From: Pavlovales sp. CCMP2436
Lineage: Eukaryota; Haptophyta; Pavlovophyceae; Pavlovales
Direction: 5' to 3'
Length of the DNA stretch: 16,683 bases
Assembly: GCA_026770615.1 (NCBI GenBank)
Contig: MU631436.1
Span: 239,359-256,041, forward strand
The position numbers were made by a program, and so were the translations under genes. This document shows, piece by piece, positions 1 through 6,899 of the stretch (position 1 is its first letter; each line of letters starts with the position of its first letter). The notes below the pieces were generated by a model. That model was not told the DNA's origin. It ran no database searches and worked only from the letters and a program-made list of their open reading frames with translations.

Positions 1-87
1 GATTAGTAGGAGTGCCCCCCCTATCCACAAAAGGGAAAAACCAAGCTCCAACGACAACAAAATTAGAAGAGGGGAGGGGGGGGTGAG

Positions 88-205
88 AGTAAGATAGCGC
101 ATGAGACGACTGATGTGCTGACCCTCCCATGTCATACCCGTATGCCGTCGGATTGCAAGTCAGGGGACGTTAAAAGAGGTATTATTATTTTTATTTTTAT
201 TGAAA
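88..205 (+). repeat. Retrotransposon 3'-end copy 1 with A-rich tail
   Basis: Bases about 88-178 match 5656-5750 over roughly 90 bases with scattered substitutions (shared blocks include ATGAGACGAC, TGTCAT.CCCGTA and GGGGACGTTAAAAGA). After the shared part the sequence becomes A/T-rich and ends in A runs at about 203-219. Copies that share a 3' end, differ in 5' length and finish in A-rich sequence are what 5'-truncated non-LTR retrotransposon insertions look like. The link to the element at 2967-5761 is inferred from the shared segment lying just after that element's ORFs. Confidence 0.55.
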
Positions 206-239
206 AAAAAATAAAAAAAGGGGGGGGAGGGGGGGGGGG
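203..239. repeat. Poly-A then poly-G low-complexity tract
   Basis: A runs interrupted by single T bases are followed at 220-239 by twenty bases that are all G except one A. The plus strand could form a G-quadruplex. A second G-rich tract lies at 74-87 and an 11-base G run at 695-705. Such tracts are prone to sequencing-length error. Confidence 0.8.
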
Positions 240-413
240 CACCGGTAATCGTTGATCGCGTCGTCAAAGAGAGCGAGCGTCCGTTCTGGCAGGTGTACCA
301 ATAGATCGCCGAGTACCTATAATAAAAAATGGAATACGAAGGAGAATGAGATATAACAATAATGAGAAGAATATATATTCTCAAATACACCAACCATCTA
401 GTTGGCCAGCTGC

Positions 414-689
414 TGGAGCCAGGAATCTCTTCTTGGTGAGCCCCACCGGCGGGGTATGAACCAATGCGGTAAGTACTATAAACTGTTAGCAGGTTTTAAA
501 CAATTGTAGTTTAAATTTCGGTAGCAGCCGAGACCTGGCTCCAGCAGGCTGTCAGGTCTACAGAAGATGAAAACCGCAATTGGTTTAAAACCTGTTTACA
601 GTTCACAATACTCTTCTGTTCACAGTACTTATCGCATTTGTGAATCCTTTGCCGGCAAGGGATTCACCAAGAATAAAGACCTGGCTCCA
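414..689. repeat. Foldback element with ~100-base inverted arms
   Basis: The left arm (about 414-514) is the imperfect reverse complement of the right arm (about 566-689). Shared blocks include TGGAGCCAGG at the outer tip, TTCTTGGTGA, AATGCG.TAAGTACT and CAGGTTTTAAAC. The spacer contains a third copy of the tip (CCTGGCTCCAGCAG at 535-548), so 405-551 alone also has matching ends of about 14-20 bases; this suggests nesting or an internal duplication. No ORF is present. It is probably a non-autonomous DNA transposon (foldback or long-TIR MITE). I could not identify a convincing target-site duplication. Confidence 0.7.
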
Positions 690-726
690 AAAGTGGGGGG
701 GGGGGTGCATAGTTGAAAGAGTAGAC

Positions 727-850
727 CGAACATTAGCATTAATAATATTAGCGCGAGCCGCTGCCTCGAATTAATGTTATTCATGCTAATGTTCGCTCGC
801 GCAAACGTTAGTTTGATGCTGCCTCGAACTAACATTAGCAAACTGCAGCA
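727..850. repeat. Palindrome and direct-repeat cluster
   Basis: CGAACATTAGCAT at 727-739 is the exact reverse complement of 783-795. GCTGCCTCGAA occurs twice (about 760 and 819), each time followed by a variant of the same ATTAATGTTA/CTAACATTAG sequence. The segment can form alternative hairpins. No coding sequence is credible here. The origin is unknown; a small degenerate MITE is possible. Confidence 0.6.
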
Positions 851-888
851 GGCAGAACGAGCAAACTCATAGACTTGAAGGTAGCCGC

Positions 889-920
889 GGAGGGACGGGC
901 GTTTAAAGAACTATTATGAA
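889..920 (+). repeat. Degenerate copy of the GGGACGTTAAAAGAAC repeat
   Basis: The segment GGGCGTTTAAAGAACTATTATGAAA resembles the last 30 bases of the repeat ending at 1397 and 5761 (GGACGTTAAAAGAACTACTA then TTAAAA), with several substitutions. It could be an old 5'-truncated copy of the same 3' end. The match is short, so chance similarity is possible. Confidence 0.3.
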
Positions 921-1177
921 ACAAAGGGACGAGACACCCTACACCCCCAAGAACAAGAAGAGGTTGGCACGGAGGGGGGTCGTGTAAATATCTAGAACTA
1001 CTTTCGTCCCTGGACATCTCTCAACCGGACCCAAGTGTTGAGAAACACTCGGATCTAGGGACCTTTAAAGATCACGGACCTTTGCAGGGGTATGACGGGC
1101 AATGTCAGAGCTATAATTTAAAAAGAAAGGCAGACTGTTGTCCCACCAGCACAACAGGGCCATGATATCATTTTTTG

Positions 1178-1212
1178 CATCATCGTCATCATTATCATCA
1201 TTATTGTCATCT
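1178..1212. repeat. Trinucleotide (CAT/ATT) microsatellite
   Basis: A run of CAT, CGT and ATT triplets. The Asp/Asn-rich peptide it encodes on the minus strand is a product of the repeat and is not evidence of a gene. Apart from short repeats, the surrounding 921-1363 holds nothing I can support as coding. Confidence 0.75.
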
Positions 1213-1363
1213 TGGCAGGCTGGCACCAGTTCATGGCCAACTGGGCAGGTGTGGACATTTTTAATTCTCGAGCAGGCTGACATCCCACCAGCACACCGCG
1301 CCGCACACACAGATACCGCGCCGCATACAGGCTGAGACTATTTTTTCCTGTTTATTGTGTGCT

Positions 1364-1397
1364 AGTCGGGGGACGTTAAAAGAACTACTATTAAAAA
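1364..1397 (+). repeat. Retrotransposon 3'-end copy 2 (strongly truncated)
   Basis: These 34 bases, from AGTCGGGGGACG to TTAAAAA, are identical to 5727-5760. Similarity stops immediately upstream and downstream, and the copy ends in five A bases. This is consistent with a very short 5'-truncated insertion of the same non-LTR element. The perfect identity suggests a recent insertion or a conserved end motif. Confidence 0.55.
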
Positions 1398-1810
1398 GCT
1401 ACGCGATAGCTGCATTTTGAGACGAGCGAGAGGCAGCAGCGGCCGGTCAGCGCGTCAGTCAGAGAGGAGTCGATTGTTGTGTGTCTGATCAGCCTCAGCG
1501 GTGGGGACGGTATCCGTGTGCTCTGTAAACGTCCCTTGATCCGAGTGCTTCTCAACGCTCGGGTCTGGTGGAAACCTGTCAGGGGACGGACGTATTTCTA
1601 GATAGTTACACACTGAGCGGTACACACGCCGACGCTTCCATTGGGCTGCTGCCCGTGAACAGGGTACCCCTGCTGTCAGCCCCGGACACCCGGACTGACG
1701 ATTTAAATTTATTGGCTATTATTGCTAATAAGTTGTTTTCCCGTGGCGCGTGATCGACGAGAATGGCATACATAGAACTTGCACGAGAGGTTTTTCTAGA
1801 TATTTGCACA

Positions 1811-1997
1811 GCTACACCAGGAGGTGGCACCAAAGGCCTGGGACGGTAAACGCTTACCGTGGTGCGCTGCACACAGCTGCACCTAGCTCCACCACTCTAA
1901 GTCACTCTAAGCGTTTAATGGTACCTTTGATTAGGCCACTGAGTGGGGCTACTAGGAGGTGGCACCAATGGCCCAGACCTTTTCGTGGTGCGCTGCA
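1811..1997. repeat. Direct repeat pair, one copy carrying a hairpin
   Basis: 1811-1871 and 1947-1997 share GGAGGTGGCACCAA near the left and CGTGGTGCGCTGCA at the right. Only the first copy carries the perfect hairpin ACGGTAA-acgc-TTACCGT (1843-1860) between these blocks; the second has a short different sequence there. Between the copies is a small tandem (CACTCTAAG twice). The rest of 1398-2170 contains no ORF I can support. Confidence 0.55.
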
Positions 1998-2173
1998 GAT
2001 GAGGATTTCTGATTAGAACGTCTGTCTCCAAAGACAGCCTCCCGCACGTGAATCCAGGACCACTCCCCGAGCACATAGATACCCCCCCCCTGAGCATGGT
2101 TACTCAGAGAGCCTGCGGGGCCGAACCGACTTAACCAAAGGGTCGCCAGGACACCTAAGGCATCCTGGTGTCC

Positions 2174-2212
2174 TGGCCCAAGGATATCCCTGGAGGTGAT
2201 ATCCTTGGGCCA
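2174..2212. repeat. Perfect 15-bp inverted repeat
   Basis: TGGCCCAAGGATATC at 2174-2188 is the exact reverse complement of 2198-2212, with a 9-base loop (CCTGGAGGT). It would form a stable cruciform or RNA hairpin. No T-tract follows, so it is not a terminator of bacterial type. Role unknown. 2213-2515 shows no other supportable feature. Confidence 0.75.
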
Positions 2213-2515
2213 TTGGTGTCAACTCCTGGTAGCCCCACGCAGTGCCCCCCGGAGGACTGAGGTGCCTCATCAAAGGTACCTTGGCCATTTAGAGTGATCT
2301 AGGATGGAAAACGCGTTTCGTGCACGTCCGACTGACCAGCGCAGGCAAGCCGTCAGCGAAGGCAGCGAACGCGAGCAGCGGGGATGTGCCAGCTGGTGAG
2401 GGGGGGGCGCGCCTAACAGAATCCTATGGCGTGCTAATGATACGAAACTGCCTACTCGAGTGGAGTCGGAGTAAACGCCGGTGCGTGAAGGCACTGACTG
2501 CTACTCGCCACGCAC

Positions 2516-2703
2516 CATGTTGTGCGAGCATGTGCACGTCCACCGAGTAGTGCCTGCTCACGTCCAGCTCGCAAAGGATGGCCTCCGTCTCAACCGCGCA
2601 GTGCCGCGCGACGAAGCGCTTGAACTGGTCGTGGATGTTGGCGCTCAGGTAGTCGCCCTCGTGCACGAACACGAGCGGCATCCCCCGCGCCAGGCGCGCC
2701 AAC
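2516..2703 (-). pseudogene. Possible orphan coding exon, unrecognised
   Basis: On the minus strand this stretch is open and GC-rich like the host genes in the right half, unlike its AT-rich surroundings. It begins after a possible acceptor (CATCTAG, AG at 2705-2704) and ends before a possible donor (GTGCGT from 2515). The peptide includes MPLVFVHEGDYLSANIHDQF and CELDVSRHYSVDVHMLAQHG, which read like a folded domain, but I do not recognise a family. No ATG opens the longer reading frame (2424-2786), whose upstream part runs into the MITE at 2771-2964. It may be a gene fragment broken or captured by mobile DNA, or an exon of a gene whose other exons I cannot see. Confidence 0.3.
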
Positions 2704-2770
2704 CTAGATGGAGTACTTGCCGCGCTTTTTGCGCTTTTTAAAATGTGAAAACGAAGAGAAGTACTGAATA

Positions 2771-2964
2771 CAGGGGATGCGGGCAATAAGAAAGGCGAAT
2801 TTTGAGCTTGAGGCTGAGCTTCTTAGCAAATTACATACAAACAATGAAATTTGCTAGCAAATTACATACAAACAATGAAATTTGCTTAAATTACATGCAA
2901 ACAGTAAAAATAAAAGAGGCTCAGCTTCTTGACACTACGGCTTCTTATTGCCCGCGATCCCCTG
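2771..2964. mobile_element. TA-flanked MITE, copy A
   Basis: The left end CAGGGGATGCGGGCAATAAG and the reverse complement of the right end, CAGGGGATCGCGGGCAATAA, match with one missing base. The element is flanked by TA on both sides (2769-2770, 2965-2966), as expected of Tc1/mariner-type target duplication. Inside the ends are inverted GAGGCT.AGCTTCTT blocks. A perfect 31-base tandem duplication (2824-2854 and 2855-2885) is followed by a partial third unit. It has no transposase ORF and is non-autonomous. The superfamily assignment rests only on the TA flanks and end structure. Confidence 0.75.
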
Positions 2965-3047
2965 TACAGTCGAACCAAAAAATCAAGCATGGATGAACGG
3001 TCAACTCAAAACAACAAACACGATGGGTAGCCCACTTACCAAGAGAA

Positions 3048-4574
3048 ATGACCGCAGCCTTCGACGGTCCCATTTACCACCCAGACCCAGACGATGGCAG
3101 CAAAAGAGTTGGCCTGTGGAAGCCTGGCAAAGGTACCATCGCTACAGATGGCTTACACATGCCCAACACAAAAACCTCAAGGGCCTCAGTCGCCTTCCGC
3201 ACAATCGACTCAAAAATCCAAGTATATCTCTGCACGGTACCAGGGGAACAGAATAGTGGGCCAGCGGAATGGGCGGCAGTCGTCTACGCACTAAGAAGTA
3301 CAGACCCCATTGAGAACCTAACCATCCTAGCGGACCTCCTATCGATAATCAGCGAAATAGATATATAGAGAGATCCTTCTAACGCCACACGAAAAGCACT
3401 AAGGCCGTCGTACCCTCACTGGTTCGAACGAGCCACGCGCCTAATAGAAGCTCGCCAAGGCACAGTTACTTTTAAGCACGTATCCAGCCAAACGGCACAC
3501 GAAACAAATACACAAACCCAACTCGATAAAGCCCTCGAAGAGCACGCAAGCCACAAACAAGGACACTCACAGATTCAACCAGCAGCAGAGTATGAGCTAA
3601 AAAAGGCAGGCCTGTCCTCCGAAGACCAGATTCTCAACGCATGTGCAGACATGGGAGCCAAAAGAGTAGCAAGCATAAGAGCCTCGGGAGCTCACCGACT
3701 TTCGGTAACTAGAGTAGGCCTCGCAACGGCACGAACCCTCACACAAACCAATACTGGAGAACCAGTCACCGCCAAGGTGAAAAACATGGTATATAACAGA
3801 GTAAAGGAAAAAAAAGCCCAAGAATTGTCGGACACGAAACCAGGTAGCTGCGACCTTGTCATCGCGGACGACAAATTAGAATGGCGCTACGCATCCACCA
3901 CGTCACTCCGAAACAAGGGCTTCAATAAAATGGAGATGGACCAGAAATTTATATGCTATAAACTCACACACCACGCAGGAGCATACTTCAACGAACGAGA
4001 GACCAGGCACAGCCCTGATCTCCTAGGCATAACGCTACCGTTCGGAGAGAAACTTGTAAACGCCTTCCCCCTGTGTGATGAGCACACTCAAGCGTACAAG
4101 TGAACAAACCACCTAGACACAGCTCACCGCCTGTTCCACGAATGCCACGCGGGTGAGAGCTTACGAAAAACCCTAAAGAAAAACATCCAACACACACTCG
4201 AAAGTAGTGGACTCAACACCTACGAAGCAGCAGAAGGTACAGGACACGTAATGGAGGACCACTTCTTCTTCACAGGACGAGTCCCAATCAGCCTCCAACA
4301 TATAATCAAGACTAGTGGCATACACAAGGAAAGGACAATAGAAGCAATTGCAGGCCATGTACATAGCCTCCTCCTAACATTCTCAGCGGAAGCGCTCAAG
4401 ATACGATCAGAAGCGATAATACCAGGAAGTAGACACGACATCAAAGCGGCATGGACAGAACAAAAAGGCAATAGGGATTCAAAAAGGACACAAACACCCG
4501 AGACAAACAACAACTTAAGGACACCGAACACCTCACCGGGAGGAAGGGCAGGACCAAGCAGTGCAAACGGATGA
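3048..4574 (+). pseudogene. Retrotransposon ORF remnant: RNase H and zinc-knuckle-like C-terminus
   Basis: One reading frame is open from 3048 to 4574 with only two internal stops, TAG at 3366-3368 and TGA at 4101-4103. Residues counted from 3048 show an RNase H pattern: Asp34 in IATDG, Glu74 in GPAEWAAVVYAL, Asp96 in TILADLLSII, then FKHVSSQT and Asp160 in LDKALEEH. The four acidic residues of the fold are thus present, although the first stop lies between the third and fourth. Around codons 345-370, LCDEH and TAHRLFHEC resemble the Cys/His knuckle that ends many LINE ORF2 proteins, with the first Cys apparently replaced by Phe. RNase H would remove RNA from the RNA-DNA hybrid during reverse transcription. 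The 5' part (endonuclease, reverse transcriptase) is missing, so the fragment is inactive by itself. The RNase H call is by motif only; no alignment was run. Confidence 0.55.
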
Positions 4575-4650
4575 GAACAGAACCACAACAACATAGGAAC
4601 ACCGAACATCTCGCTAGGAGGGGAAGCGGGTCCAAGCAGCGCAAACGGGG
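4507..4650 (+). repeat. 78-bp in-frame tandem duplication in the retrotransposon
   Basis: Two imperfect units about 78 bases apart encode NNLRTPNTSPGGRAGPSSANG and NNIGTPNISLGGEAGPSSANG in the frame of the RNase H ORF. The period is a multiple of three and the amino-acid pattern is kept better than the DNA, which indicates this frame was translated across the present TGA at 4572-4574. At the matching place the second unit reads GTA (Val). Confidence 0.65.
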
Positions 4651-5467
4651 TAAAACAAATTCTAAATTCCACAATAACCACGCCGGGAATTATAAACCAA
4701 ATGGGAATAACAGAACAAAACTACAGTTACAACCAAAACCAACGAGACGGAAAGGACCACTTATCCCCGAAAGGGAACACCACAAACCAGGCACCCCAAA
4801 TGGGAAGAAACCAAGGATACAGGACAAGACACAAGAACAGTTACAAAAAGAGATGTATGAGACGTTGCAAGACTACAATGATCCCCAATATAGAGGTATG
4901 ATGATACGAGCAGGCCTCCGCCCACCAAGCCTGCTCTCCACAACGAGCAACAACAGCACCCCCACACTACAACAAGAACACACGCAAACCCCTGCCAAAA
5001 CGCCCAATGCACCTACAACTCCGTCCGAACAAAACACAAATCACTTAACAGGAGAGGAAATATTGGAGAACAAATCTGAGGACAGCAAACAATGTCTAGG
5101 AATAGGATAAACACACACACAAACCAAAGGAGAGCAAGTGTCTACCCCTAAAAGGAACACGGGAAGCAAGAAGGTGAAGAGACCACATGCAGAACTAGAA
5201 CAAAAGCAACAAACAGAAGACAACCACGCAGGAAACAACACCGAAGGAGAGTCAGCAACAAAAACTACCACGGAACCAACACCTCAAAGGAGAAAACAAC
5301 AAGTCCAAAAATCCATAACGCAAGGAGCCACGAATAATGAACGGAAAAGTGGAGCATCTTCAACGCCCAGCCAAAAAAAGACAACACGATCAAGCACCAA
5401 AACACTAAAACAAAAACCAGCAGAAATACACAGGGCAAGGCCGCCGCTTAGACAACGCGGAGCCTAA
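4571..5467 (+). pseudogene. Basic Gln/Thr/Lys-rich tail of the retrotransposon, shifted frame
   Basis: This frame starts with an ATG that overlaps the preceding stop (ATGA at 4571-4574) and is open to 5467 except for a TAA at 5108-5110. It encodes a hydrophilic, Lys/Arg/Gln/Thr/Asn-rich protein. The most protein-like stretch is QEQLQKEMYETLQDYNDPQY (about 4829-4888). The upstream RNase H frame is also open after its TGA as far as 4901, and the 78-bp duplication is conserved in that upstream frame. I therefore infer that this ORF entered through a frameshift between about 4650 and 4830, though a genuine overlapping ORF with stop-start reinitiation is possible. Much of the sequence is low-complexity. 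No domain is recognised; nucleic-acid binding is a guess from charge. Confidence 0.35.
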
Positions 5468-5480
5468 GACAAGGAATAGG

Positions 5481-5552
5481 ATAGCCTACACACACCACGC
5501 TACGTGGGCTGTACCCGTATTTGCGGGTACAGCATAGCACGGTTCAGGCTAT
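5481..5552 (+). other. Stem-loop in the retrotransposon 3' UTR
   Basis: An inner perfect 10-bp stem, GCTGTACCCG (5508-5517) with CGGGTACAGC (5524-5533), has a 6-base loop. It sits inside an outer 7-bp pair, ATAGCCT (5481-5487) with AGGCTAT (5546-5552). A T6 run follows at 5560-5565. A structured 3' UTR of this sort often serves as the reverse-transcriptase recognition site in LINEs; that role is inferred here from position only. Confidence 0.55.
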
Positions 5553-5655
5553 ACGGAGGTTTTTTGCGTCTATGTTTGTTGTAATTACATATGCGGAGGA
5601 TCGCGGCGGCGCGATGCGACGACGAGCAAGGTTCGTGGCGGAGAGACGACGCGGG

Positions 5656-5761
5656 GAGTAATATAGCACATGAGACGACCGATGCGCTGACCCTATCATG
5701 TCATGCCCGTACGCCTTCGGGCTGCAAGTCGGGGGACGTTAAAAGAACTACTATTAAAAAA
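5656..5761 (+). repeat. Retrotransposon 3'-end copy 3 (resident element)
   Basis: This segment matches 88-178 along about 90 bases and 1364-1397 exactly along its last 34 bases. It ends in six A bases. It lies about 190 bases after the last ORF of the element at 2967-5761 and is taken as that element's 3' terminus. Confidence 0.55.
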
Positions 5762-5768
5762 CGATAAC

Positions 5769-5993
5769 ATGCTCCTCAGCATCGCCATATGCGTAGGCAA
5801 AGATGTGGTTCTGATCAAGAGACTGGAGCAATGGCAAGTGCATAAATTCATCGCTATATACCGCGCCGAGCCTCTGAACGACCTCTTACTATACAGCGCA
5901 AACGGAAACAGGTGGACAGCCCGGCCTGGAGCTAACGCAAAATCCTTATCTGAGCTTATCGCACAGTCGCACAATGGAGGAAGGATGATATGA
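5769..5993 (+). CDS. Doubtful 74-residue ORF, unrecognised
   Basis: This ORF starts just past the A run that ends the retrotransposon. The peptide (MLLSIAICVGKDVVLIKRLE, then a hydrophilic half with ANGNRWTARPGANAK) has a natural-looking composition but no motif I know. The frame is also open upstream through the repeat, which shows that openness alone is weak evidence. It may be a fragment of an older element at the insertion site. An overlapping minus-strand ORF (5696-6274) is Ser/Pro/Cys/Arg-rich and looks like a shadow of the purine-rich plus strand. Confidence 0.18.
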   Translation: MLLSIAICVGKDVVLIKRLEQWQVHKFIAIYRAEPLNDLLLYSANGNRWTARPGANAKSLSELIAQSHNGGRMI

Positions 5994-6479
5994 GTATGTC
6001 CATCGATGAAGGCAAGACACACTTCGAAGCAACAGGGGACAGTCTGACCCAAGGAAAAGAAGCCGGGAATTAAGACTGACGAAACCAAAACGGCGAGGGG
6101 AGAGGAGAGGGGGGAGGTGAGAGCGAGGGTGTGGGCGTGGTGGAGATGGGAACGGTGGCAGCGGCAGCCGCAGCAGCTCAAGAGAAGGAGACGGCAAGCT
6201 GTGGAGAATGTTGAACGTGGGCGGCTGGGACGACGACGACAGCGGCACATGGAAGGCGGCGGCGGCGGCGACAATGTGGCAAGGACATCGGCGTGTCCGG
6301 CAACTCAACGATGTAAATTTTTTTTAGTGGTGGTCACGAAGCTCAGGCGCAGCTGAAGACCTGCTGGAACGGCGGATTCACTTGCGAAAGTGACGTCGTT
6401 ATGAACCGACGACGACGAAAGGACTCGAGAGGAATAAATTATATGAGCAGTTATGTCGATCGTTGACCGATCGATTGCG
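5994..6479. other. No gene seen: purine-rich and GC-rich filler
   Basis: About 6090-6250 is G/A-rich on the plus strand (GGGGAGAGGAGAGGGGGGAGG near 6096) with GCGGCGGCGG triplets near 6256. ORFs here are low-complexity on both strands. I find no promoter, RNA gene or mobile end. Confidence 0.5.
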
Positions 6480-6481
6480 TA

Positions 6482-6629
6482 CAGGGTGGGTAGCGTTAAG
6501 AAGCTAAGCCTCGTTTTTTGCATTGTTTGTACGTAATTTAAGCAATTTAAGCATTGTTTGTATGTAACTTGCTAAGAAGCTCAGCCTCATGCTCAAAATT
6601 CGCCCTTCTTATTACCTGCGGCACGCCTG
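6482..6629. mobile_element. TA-flanked MITE, copy B1 (internally deleted)
   Basis: The element is bounded by TA at 6480-6481 and 6630-6631. The right part (TTGCTAAGAAGCTCAGCCTC then TTCTTATTACCTGCGG) is the reverse complement of the left part of copy A with substitutions. The left end CAGGGTGGG joins directly to GTAGCGTTAAGAAGC, which in copy B2 lies further in, so about 20 bases near the left end are missing. Two units of GCATTGTTTGTAYGTAA sit inside, showing the same internal tandem as copy A in reverse. Confidence 0.6.
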
Positions 6630-6631
6630 TA

Positions 6632-6796
6632 CAGGGGATCGCGGGCAAAAAAAACCGTAACGTTAAGAAACTGAGCCTCGTTTTTTGTGCCCTTCAATCG
6701 TAATTTGAGCGAAATTTAACCATTGCTTGTATGTATTTTGATAAGAAACTGAGTCTGAGCCTCAAATTCGCCGTTATTATTGCCCGCGATTCCCTG
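6632..6796. mobile_element. TA-flanked MITE, copy B2
   Basis: It starts CAGGGGATCGCGGGCAA and ends TTGCCCGCGATTCCCTG, giving 17-base ends with one mismatch. It shares its left TA (6630-6631) with copy B1; on the right the flank is TG, probably a mutated TA. Internal blocks AAGAAACTGAGCCTCG and AAGAAACTGAGTCTGAGCC correspond to the inverted subterminal blocks of copy A. No ORF. Confidence 0.7.
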
Positions 6797-6899
6797 TGTT
6801 TCTCCCGCACGCGTTGTTCCCCCGCCGCGAACCTTGCTCGTCGTCACATTGCGCCAACGCGTCCCGGGTTCGGATCAAGGGACATCCTCCGCGAGCTTA

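Larger units (their letters stand above)
2967..5761 (+). mobile_element. 5'-truncated non-LTR (LINE-like) retrotransposon
   Basis: Just right of MITE copy A the plus strand becomes A/C-rich and stays so to about 5470. It encodes an RNase H domain and a possible zinc knuckle, then a basic tail, then a structured 3' UTR ending in GGGACGTTAAAAGAAC...TTAAAAAA (A run 5756-5761). The same 3' end recurs at 88-178 and 1364-1397. No endonuclease or reverse transcriptase sequence precedes the RNase H part, so the element is 5'-truncated. RNase H downstream of the reverse transcriptase is typical of I-, R1-, LOA- and Tad-like LINEs; the clade is not decided here. The left boundary is uncertain because it abuts the MITE. 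Confidence 0.6.

Noticed and set aside
1065..1310. Asp/Asn-rich minus-strand ORF
   Set aside because: The acidic run is the translation of a CAT/ATT microsatellite and the rest has no coding character.
2823..2905. CRISPR-like repeat array
   Set aside because: The 31-bp units abut directly with no spacers and lie inside a MITE; the genome is eukaryotic.
3424..3440. tRNA T-arm-like GGTTCGAA
   Set aside because: No acceptor, D or anticodon stems surround it, and it lies within the retrotransposon reading frame.
88..5761. LTR retrotransposon with direct repeats at 88-178 and 5656-5761
   Set aside because: The repeats lack TG...CA ends, a primer-binding site and target duplications, and a third copy with a different 5' start ends in A; a LINE 3' end fits better.
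5696..6274. 192-residue minus-strand ORF
   Set aside because: It runs through the retrotransposon 3' end and a purine-rich tract; the peptide is Ser/Pro/Cys/Arg-rich with no recognisable domain.
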